From Mycobacterium sp. IS-1264 (GTDB lineage Bacteria; Actinomycetota; Actinomycetes; Mycobacteriales; Mycobacteriaceae): 35,662 nucleotides of DNA. The DNA lies in assembly GCF_001954195.1 (NCBI RefSeq), contig NZ_MBES01000072.1, positions 1 through 35,662 on the forward strand, written 5' to 3'. Under the pieces are notes generated by a model. It ran no database searches, was not told the DNA's origin, and saw only the letters and a list, made by a program, of their open reading frames with translations. Of this stretch, positions 31,167 through 35,662 are shown piece after piece (position 1 is the stretch's first letter; each line of letters opens with the position of its first letter). The translations under genes were made by a program, and so were the position numbers.

Positions 31167-31909
31167 ACTTTCTCCAACAGGCCCTCTCCTACCTCTTGAC
31201 CGCCGCCAACTGGACCGGCCCGGTAGGGCTTGCGGCGCGCATCTTGGAGCATTTGGAGTACACGGCCCTCGCGGTGGGCGCGTCGGCGCTGGTCGCCGTT
31301 CCGCTGGGCGCGATCATCGGGCATACCGGTCGCGGCACGCTGCTGGTGGTGGGCGCGGTCAACGGACTGCGCGCGCTGCCGACGCTCGGGGTGCTGCTGC
31401 TGGGGGTGCTGGTGTTCGGGCTGGGCCTGGGCCCGCCGCTGGTTGCCCTGATGTTGCTGGGCATCCCGGCCCTGCTGGCCGGCACCTACGCCGGCATCGC
31501 CAGTGTCGACCCGACCGTGGTCGACGCCGCCCGCGCGATGGGCATGACCGAGACCCAGGTGCTGCTGCGCGTCGAGATGCCCAATGCGATGCCGCTGATC
31601 CTGGGCGGGCTGCGCAGCGCGACGCTGCAAGTGGTCGCGACCGCGACGGTCGCCGCCTACGCGAGCCTCGGCGGGCTCGGCCGCTACCTGATCGACGGGA
31701 TCAAACAGCGCGAATTCCAGCTCGCTCTCGTCGGCGCGCTGGCGGTGGCGGCGTTGGCGCTGATCCTCGACGGTCTGCTGGCGTCGGCGGTGTGGGTCTC
31801 GGTGCCCGGCACCGGGCGGCTGCGCAGGCCCACCCGCGGGCGCGACCGCGTGACGGCGGCCGCACTTACGGACAAACCTGCCGCGGTCGGTGGACACGCT
31901 TTACGGTAG
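31163..31909 (+). CDS. proZ: Osmoprotectant ABC permease ProZ
   Basis: A 248-aa permease paralogous to ProW. It has membrane helices, a TLGVLLLGVLVFGLGLGPPLVALMLLGIP core and the EAA loop DPTVVDAARAMGMTETQVLLRVEMPNAMPLI that docks on ProV. YASLGGLGRYLIDGIKQREFQLALVGAL follows the usual family pattern. With two permeases, an ATPase and a lipoprotein this is a complete ProU/OpuC-type importer. ATG 31163 overlaps proW by 4 bp, and the following glycolipid-binding-fold gene starts 4 bp after the stop. Confidence 0.92.
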   Translation: MNFLQQALSYLLTAANWTGPVGLAARILEHLEYTALAVGASALVAVPLGAIIGHTGRGTLLVVGAVNGLRALPTLGVLLLGVLVFGLGLGPPLVALMLLGIPALLAGTYAGIASVDPTVVDAARAMGMTETQVLLRVEMPNAMPLILGGLRSATLQVVATATVAAYASLGGLGRYLIDGIKQREFQLALVGALAVAALALILDGLLASAVWVSVPGTGRLRRPTRGRDRVTAAALTDKPAAVGGHALR

Positions 31910-31913
31910 GGGG

Positions 31914-32513
31914 GTGAACGCAGGCCCCACAGATCCGACTCCCCGCGTCGTGACGGCGATGTTGACCTGGCGTGCACAGGATGTCTCCCGGATGGAGTCG
32001 GTGCGAATCCAGGTGTCCGGCAAGCGAATCAGGGCGCACGGCCGCATCGTGGCCGCGGCCACCGAGACAAATCCGGCGTTCGGCGCCTTCTACGAGGTGC
32101 AGACCGACGAGACGGGCGCCACCAAGCGGTTCGGGTTGACCGTGACCCTGGCCGAGCGGGAACGGCAGCTGGCCATTGCCCGCGACGAGGAGAACATGTG
32201 GTTGGTCACCGACCATCAAGGCGAGTCGCGCGCGGGATATAACGGTGCCCTCGACGTCGACGTGGTGTTCAGCCCGTTCTTCAACGCCCTGCCGATCCGG
32301 CGGCTCGCGCTGCACGAGCATGCGGAATCGATCGCGTTGCCGATGGTCTATGTGAACGTGCCCGAGATGACCGTCACCGCGGCGGTCGTCAGCTACACCA
32401 GCGCGGGCAGTCTCGACGGGATCAAGCTGCGTTCGCCGGTCGCCGACACCAACGTGAGCGTCGACGCCGACGGGTTCATCGTCGACTATCCAGGGTTGGC
32501 AGAGCGGATCTGA
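31914..32513 (+). CDS. Glycolipid-binding-fold protein (PF06475-like; Rv3755c-type)
   Basis: A 199-aa protein with the layout of the putative glycolipid-binding family: an early VVTAMLTWRAQDVSRMESVRI, a long beta-sheet stretch (FGAFYEVQTDETGATKRFGLTV), then YNGALDVDVVFSPFFNALPIRRL, the most diagnostic part of that family. Members have a two-layer beta fold of unproved function. GTG 31914 follows proZ by 4 bp and gives the recalled tubercle length, so it rides on the importer operon. Its 3' end overlaps the convergent tyrA by 38 bp. No signal peptide. Confidence 0.85.
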   Translation: MNAGPTDPTPRVVTAMLTWRAQDVSRMESVRIQVSGKRIRAHGRIVAAATETNPAFGAFYEVQTDETGATKRFGLTVTLAERERQLAIARDEENMWLVTDHQGESRAGYNGALDVDVVFSPFFNALPIRRLALHEHAESIALPMVYVNVPEMTVTAAVVSYTSAGSLDGIKLRSPVADTNVSVDADGFIVDYPGLAERI

Positions 32514-33447
32514 TCACCCCGCCCGCCCGGCCCGCCGCGGCCAGTTCCTCGCGCCAGTTGTCCGCGCCGATGGTGATGGTGAAGATGTCGGAGCGCGGGA
32601 AGCTGTCGAAACGGGTTCGCGCCGCGTGGCCGGCTTCGACAAGCTCGGCCACCGAGATGTCGCGGTCGAGGGAGTCGCGCGCACGACTCAGCAGCTCGAT
32701 CGCCCGGTCGAGGGCAGGCAGCAGCTGGCTGGAATTGCCTTCGCACATCGCACGCACCAGGTCCGGCGCGCTCGCGGCCACCCGCGTCCCGTCGCGGAAA
32801 GACCCTGCGGCCAGGGCAAACGCCAGCGGCACCTCGGCGGCGGTGATGGCGAGGGCCTCGGCGAGCAGGTGCGGTAAGTGCGAGATGGCGGCTGCGGCGG
32901 CGTCGTGCTCGTCGGACTTCGCCGGCACCACCGCCGCGCCGCAGTCCAGCGCCAGCGTCATGACCATCGACCACACTTCGGGATCCACATGGTCGTCGAC
33001 GCTGACGACCCACGGGGCCATGGTGAACAACCCGGCATGGCCGGCGGGCCAACCGGACTCGGCGGTGCCCGTCATCGGGTGACCGCCGACGAAGCGCTGC
33101 AGCAGACCGGCCGCCGCGACCTCGTCGAGCACCGCACTCTTGACGCTGGTGACGTCGGTCAACGGGCAGTCGGGGGCCAACTCGCTGACGTGGGCCAGCA
33201 TGCTGGGCAGCGCCGGCATCGGCACGGCCAGCACGATCAGCGCGCCGAGGTCGGCGGCGCGGGTCAGTGTTTCGGTGAGGTCGGTGCTGGCGTCGAAGCC
33301 GTCGGCGACGGCTCCCTGCGCGCCTTCCACTGACCTGTTGTAGCCGAACACTTCGCGGCCGGCTTTTGCGGTGGCCCGCATGATCGAGCCGCCGATCAGT
33401 CCCAGACCGAGCACGCATATCGGTGTCTTCGTTGCCGTCCGAGCCAC
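32476..33447 (-). CDS. tyrA: Prephenate dehydrogenase TyrA
   Basis: A 323-aa TyrA. The NAD-binding motif VLGLGLIGGS is at 12-21, and LTDVTSVKSAVLDEV and GGHPMTGTAESGW contain the catalytic/substrate His and Thr. LFTMAPWVVS and SDEHDAAAAAISHLPHLLAEAL follow the bacterial TyrA pattern, with a helical C-terminal dimer domain. It oxidatively decarboxylates prephenate to 4-hydroxyphenylpyruvate, the substrate that HisC2/Pat (8744) could transaminate to tyrosine. Start GTG 33447 is chosen close before the Rossmann strand. The 3' end overlaps the convergent upstream gene by 38 bp. It diverges from the gene at 33553. Confidence 0.92.
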   Translation of the reverse strand: MARTATKTPICVLGLGLIGGSIMRATAKAGREVFGYNRSVEGAQGAVADGFDASTDLTETLTRAADLGALIVLAVPMPALPSMLAHVSELAPDCPLTDVTSVKSAVLDEVAAAGLLQRFVGGHPMTGTAESGWPAGHAGLFTMAPWVVSVDDHVDPEVWSMVMTLALDCGAAVVPAKSDEHDAAAAAISHLPHLLAEALAITAAEVPLAFALAAGSFRDGTRVAASAPDLVRAMCEGNSSQLLPALDRAIELLSRARDSLDRDISVAELVEAGHAARTRFDSFPRSDIFTITIGADNWREELAAAGRAGGVIRSALPTLDSRR

Positions 33448-33552
33448 AGTCCAAGGTTGGCACAGTTCCGCACGACGTGGTGGTTCAGGTTTCGCTCGCA
33501 CGCGTGCGCCTGTCTGGTCAAGCGGCCTGGTCAGCGACTAGCGTATGCGGCC

Positions 33553-34074
33553 ATGGGAGCACAACGGGCCTCTGCACAGGGCCCGTCCGCGGACGTGCCG
33601 GACGGCTTCGGCGTCGCGGTCGTGCGCGAGGAGGGCCAATGGCGCTGTTACCCGATGGCCGCGAAGTCATTGACGAGTCTCTCGGCGGCAGAGACGGAGC
33701 TGCGTGAACTACGCAGCGCCGGAGCGGTGTTTGGGCTTCTCGACGTCGACGACGAATTCTTCGTCATTGTGCGCCCGGCACCCTCGGGGACCCGGCTGCT
33801 GCTGTCGGACGCCACCGCCGCGCTGGACTACGACATCGCGGCCGAAGTGCTGGACAATCTCGACGCCGACATCGACCCCGAGGACCTCGAGGACGTAGAG
33901 CCGTTCGAGGAGGGCGATCTCGGGTTGCTGGCCGACATCGGCCTGCCCGACGCGGTATTGGGTGTCATCCTCGATGAGTCCGACCTTTACGCCGACGAGC
34001 AATTGGGGCGCATCGCCCGGGAGATGGGCTTCGCCGACGAGCTGTCGGCGGTGATCGACCGTCTCGGTCGGTGA
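33553..34074 (+). CDS. tRNA adenosine deaminase-associated protein (Rv3753c-type)
   Basis: A 173-aa acidic protein of the actinobacterial TIGR03941 group. It starts with GFGVAVVREEGQWRCYPMA and has the FFVIVRPAPSGTRLLLSDATAALDYDIAAEVLD core. A run rich in Asp/Glu (DADIDPEDLEDVEPFEEGD) follows, then LGVILDESDLYADEQLGRIAREMGF. It is almost always encoded directly before tadA, as here (9-bp gap), so a partnership with the deaminase is inferred from context. ATG 33553 is preferred; the frame stays open upstream, but that stretch overlaps the tyrA 5' region. Confidence 0.88.
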   Translation: MGAQRASAQGPSADVPDGFGVAVVREEGQWRCYPMAAKSLTSLSAAETELRELRSAGAVFGLLDVDDEFFVIVRPAPSGTRLLLSDATAALDYDIAAEVLDNLDADIDPEDLEDVEPFEEGDLGLLADIGLPDAVLGVILDESDLYADEQLGRIAREMGFADELSAVIDRLGR

Positions 34075-34083
34075 CCACAGTCG

Positions 34084-34542
34084 GTGATCGCTGACGAAGA
34101 TCTGATCCGTACCGCGCTGTCGGTTGCCGCGACGGCGGGTCCCCGCGACGTTCCTATTGGCGCGGTTGTCGTCGGCGCCGACGGAACCGAACTCGCCCGG
34201 GCGGTGAATGCCCGTGAGGCCCTTGGTGATCCGACCGCGCACGCGGAGATCCTGGCGATGCGGGCGGCGGCCGCCGTGCTGGGCGACGGGTGGCGGCTGG
34301 AGGGCACCACGCTGGCGGTGACCGTCGAACCCTGCACCATGTGCGCGGGCGCGCTGGTGCTGGCTCGCATCGAGCGGCTGGTCTTCGGCGCCTGGGAGCC
34401 CAAGACGGGAGCGGTTGGATCGCTGTGGGATGTGGTTCGCGACCGACGACTCAACCACCGCCCGGCCGTGCGGGGCGGGGTACTCGCGGAAGAATGCGCC
34501 GCACCGCTGGAGGCCTTCTTCGCCCGCCAGCGATTGGGGTGA
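34084..34542 (+). CDS. tadA: tRNA-specific adenosine deaminase TadA
   Basis: A 152-aa cytidine-deaminase-fold enzyme. The zinc/catalytic motifs are H53-A-E55 and P83-C84-T-M-C87, with VPIGAVVV and the FGAWEPKTGAVGSLWDV segment of bacterial TadA. It converts A34 to inosine in tRNA-Arg(ACG), whose gene is in this same window at 10029. The start is GTG 34084 after the associated gene. It is followed by tRNA-Ser(CGA) 29 bp downstream. Confidence 0.93.
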   Translation: MIADEDLIRTALSVAATAGPRDVPIGAVVVGADGTELARAVNAREALGDPTAHAEILAMRAAAAVLGDGWRLEGTTLAVTVEPCTMCAGALVLARIERLVFGAWEPKTGAVGSLWDVVRDRRLNHRPAVRGGVLAEECAAPLEAFFARQRLG

Positions 34543-34571
34543 GCGGCCGACGGTTCGGTAAGCTGCTCGGC

Positions 34572-34658
34572 GGTGGCGTGTCCGAGCGGCCTAAGGAGCA
34601 CGCCTCGAAAGCGTGTGACGGCTAACACCGTCCGAGGGTTCAAATCCCTCCGCCACCG
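34572..34658 (+). tRNA. tRNA-Ser (CGA)
   Basis: GGTGGCG pairs with CGCCACC; the discriminator is G34658. The anticodon stem CACGC/GCGTG encloses CTCGAAA, giving anticodon CGA. The long variable arm GACGGCTAACACCGTC and T arm are shared with tRNA-Ser(TGA) at 4054. No CCA is encoded. Confidence 0.96.
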
Positions 34659-34735
34659 CCACAAACTAGCCGAGCATCAGAATGGCCGCCGGCCGCAAAA
34701 CGTGACGAGGCTTGCCCCAGAGCTCCCGCCGGGGC

Positions 34736-34751
34736 CTAATCGCCTGATTAG
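34736..34751. terminator. Short perfect hairpin downstream of a small secreted-protein gene
   Basis: CTAATC-GCCT-GATTAG (6-bp stem, 4-nt loop) lies 16 bp beyond the stop of the minus-strand gene ending at 34768. Together with the stronger hairpin next to it, it could end transcription from that gene and from tRNA-Ser on the other strand. Confidence 0.4.
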
Positions 34752-34755
34752 CAGC

Positions 34756-34777
34756 GGTGGGTTGACTTCAGCCCACC
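34756..34777 (-). terminator. Strong hairpin over the stop codon
   Basis: GGTGGGTTG and its near-perfect complement CAGCCCACC (one G-U pair) form a stem of about 9 bp with a 4-nt loop spanning the stop codon of the secreted-protein gene. No T-tract follows; likely a U-less terminator or mRNA 3'-end stabiliser. Confidence 0.4.
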
Positions 34778-35037
34778 CTCCATTGGGGCGCAGACTTTCG
34801 GACCCAGGAGTCCCGACAAAGTTGGCCCATCTGTCCATAAAGGGCGGTGGCATCGCAATTGCCTTGGTATCTGCGCAGGGGATTCTCGCGCAGGGATTTG
34901 TCGACGCAAGCATGGTGGGCGGCGGGATCGGTGATGCTGACACAGGGATCGTCGGCGTGCGCTTGTGCTGGCGGAATGCAGAAGGGTGTCAGTGCTATGG
35001 CTGCTGCCGCTGACACGCCAAATATTGCCCTCTTCAA
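34768..35037 (-). CDS. Small secreted Cys-rich protein
   Basis: An 89-aa protein with a clear signal peptide: MKRAIFG, a hydrophobic core AAAAIALTPFCI, and a probable signal-peptidase site after A-Q-A-H-A (about 28). The mature part has four cysteines (32, 44, 61, 74), compatible with two disulfides, and a short ITDPAAHHACVD motif seen in small mycobacterial exported proteins. The start is TTG 35037 with AAGGA about 9 nt upstream; there is no in-frame ATG or GTG before the signal peptide. It lies in the less GC-rich tail of the window, antisense to tRNA-Ser. Function unknown. Confidence 0.72.
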   Translation of the reverse strand: MKRAIFGVSAAAAIALTPFCIPPAQAHADDPCVSITDPAAHHACVDKSLRENPLRRYQGNCDATALYGQMGQLCRDSWVRKSAPQWRVG

Positions 35038-35099
35038 ATTAGTTGTTCCTTTTCCGCCCCCCTACTAGCCGTGTTGTCGTCACCTACACATTGTCGCAC

Positions 35100-35318
35100 T
35101 TTGTGACGTTGCCGCCCGGCGTGACGTGGCTAGTACGCAGCCAGTACGCAGGAGAATTACGGGCAGCTTTCAGCAACCATCAGAACCAGCCGCCGACGGG
35201 GCGGTTCACCACACCTGAAGAGCTAGCTGATCTCGTTGTCTTCCTGGCCGCCAGCCGCACGGGAAATATCGTCGGATCCGACTACCGCATCGACGGCGGA
35301 TTCATCACCACTATCTGA
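35100..35318 (+). pseudogene. C-terminal remnant of a short-chain dehydrogenase
   Basis: The last 40 or so codons read TGRFTTPEELADLVVFLAASRTG and NIVGSDYRIDGGFITTI. This is the standard SDR C-terminus (GRF-x-x-P-E-E-x-A, F-L-A-S, G-x-D-Y-x-I-D-G-G). The Rossmann motif, NNAG and catalytic S-Y-K are all absent: upstream sequence in this frame gives no homologous SDR residues and there is no space for them before the divergent gene at 35037. A 9-bp direct repeat AGTACGCAG (35132-35140, 35143-35151) sits near the apparent breakpoint. It is therefore a 5'-truncated remnant. The 5' limit given is approximate. Confidence 0.75.
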
Positions 35319-35348
35319 CGTTTGACAAATAGCCTCGCCACAGGCCCT

Positions 35349-35376
35349 TTTACAGCAACGCTGCTGAGGTTACGAT
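35349..35376 (+). promoter_or_regulatory. Sigma-A-like promoter of the last gene
   Basis: TTTACA at 35349-35354 (5 of 6 matches to TTGACA) and TACGAT at 35371-35376 (TANNNT) are 16 bp apart. The -10 lies 21 bp before the ATG at 35398, leaving a short leader with GGAG. Confidence 0.45.
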
Positions 35377-35397
35377 TGCCCTGCATGGAGATCTGAA

Positions 35398-35662
35398 ATG
35401 CGCAGCGCAGCTAATCATTTGATGCTCATTGTCCCGGCCGTCCTCGGGCCGCTGGTAATCGCGACCTCGCTGTCGCCGGCAGTCAGTAGCGCAGCGGAGT
35501 GCGGCGAAGGAACCGTCTATGACGCGCCATCCGATACGTGTGTCGTTCTCGCACAAGCACTCCCACCGCCAGCTCTTCCACCCCCGCCGGCAGGCAGATT
35601 GGGGGTCGGCATGAACCACTCCTCGATACGACGTGTTCTAGTGCCAATAAACCATTGCAACG
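35398..35662 (+). CDS. Small secreted proline-rich protein, C-terminus beyond window
   Basis: An open frame from ATG 35398 to the window end, with GGAG 7 nt upstream. The first 33 residues form a signal peptide (MRSAANHLMLIVPAVLGPLVIATSLSPAVSSAA in outline) with a likely cleavage site near S-S-A-A. The mature part starts ECGEGTVYDAPSDTC, with Cys35 and Cys48 able to pair, then a proline-rich stretch (ALPPPALPPPPAG), and is still open at Cys87. Similar 'CGxGTxYDAPxxxC' exported proteins occur in mycobacteria, without known function. The truncation is due to the window edge only. Confidence 0.7.
   Translation, partial: MRSAANHLMLIVPAVLGPLVIATSLSPAVSSAAECGEGTVYDAPSDTCVVLAQALPPPALPPPPAGRLGVGMNHSSIRRVLVPINHCN

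Noticed and set aside
4054..34658. att-site pair from the identical 3' ends of tRNA-Ser(TGA) and tRNA-Ser(CGA)
   Set aside because: The shared sequence is explained by serine tRNA identity, and the 30 kb between them is mostly core conserved genes without an integrase.

Overview
The window is chromosomal DNA from a mycobacterium, most likely a slow-growing non-tuberculous species. The bulk is very GC-rich. It carries mycobacterial hallmark genes (the 19-kDa lipoprotein lpqH, the tcrX/tcrY two-component pair, hisC2, echA21, lipE, fadE36, proXVWZ). From memory, their order follows the Rv3779-to-Rv3752c interval of M. tuberculosis H37Rv, read in the opposite direction. Species cannot be fixed from the sequence alone.

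Layout. 1-3.0 kb: a multi-pass membrane protein open at the left edge (-), divergent from a PLP-fold protein lacking the catalytic lysine. 3.0-5.5 kb: a quinone-oxidoreductase-like enzyme, tRNA-Ser(TGA), and a two-gene unit ending in an Rv2629-type eRF1-like protein. 5.5-8.2 kb: lipE, echA21 (with dienoyl-CoA isomerase residues) and a divergent TIGR03086-type protein, followed by a 30-bp tandem hairpin repeat. 8.3-10.1 kb: hisC2 with a GXWXG/DUF4334 gene, then tRNA-Ser(GCT) and tRNA-Arg(ACG). 10.1-13.9 kb: an accessory-looking block with a VOC protein, a solitary MceA paralogue, a Thr/Pro-rich single-pass protein, an APH-type kinase and a SnoaL-like protein. 13.9-18.7 kb: an LCM-type methyltransferase with a YjbR-like gene, two tiny membrane-protein genes behind an apparent SigF promoter, tcrX-tcrY and convergent lpqH. 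18.8-25.6 kb: an alkyl-sulfatase-type hydrolase, then a five-gene minus-strand operon (APH kinase, SDR, acyl-CoA dehydrogenase, TetR, MDR reductase) with a 17-bp palindrome over its putative promoter. 25.6-28.4 kb: methyltransferase, histidine phosphatase, the kinase-like 'fadE36' and a LapA-type membrane protein. 28.4-32.5 kb: the osmoprotectant ABC importer proX-proV-proW-proZ plus a glycolipid-binding-fold gene. 32.5-34.7 kb: tyrA, the tRNA-deaminase-associated gene, tadA and tRNA-Ser(CGA). 34.7-35.7 kb: a less GC-rich tail with two small secreted proteins and an SDR remnant.

How the genes fit together. The most interesting system is the five-gene operon at 20803-25492. It places a stand-alone APH-family kinase, an SDR and an acyl-CoA dehydrogenase with an ACAD10/11-like C-terminus side by side. 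This is the enzyme set of the bacterial levulinate (Lva) route and of mammalian ACAD10/ACAD11, in which a 4-hydroxyacyl-CoA is phosphorylated before being rearranged for beta-oxidation. Two more APH-family proteins of the same size lie within 13 kb. The other notable items are the orphan MceA, the SigF promoter with a hairpin leader, and two enzymes whose active-site residues argue against their customary names (the Rv3778c-type 'aminotransferase' and EchA21).
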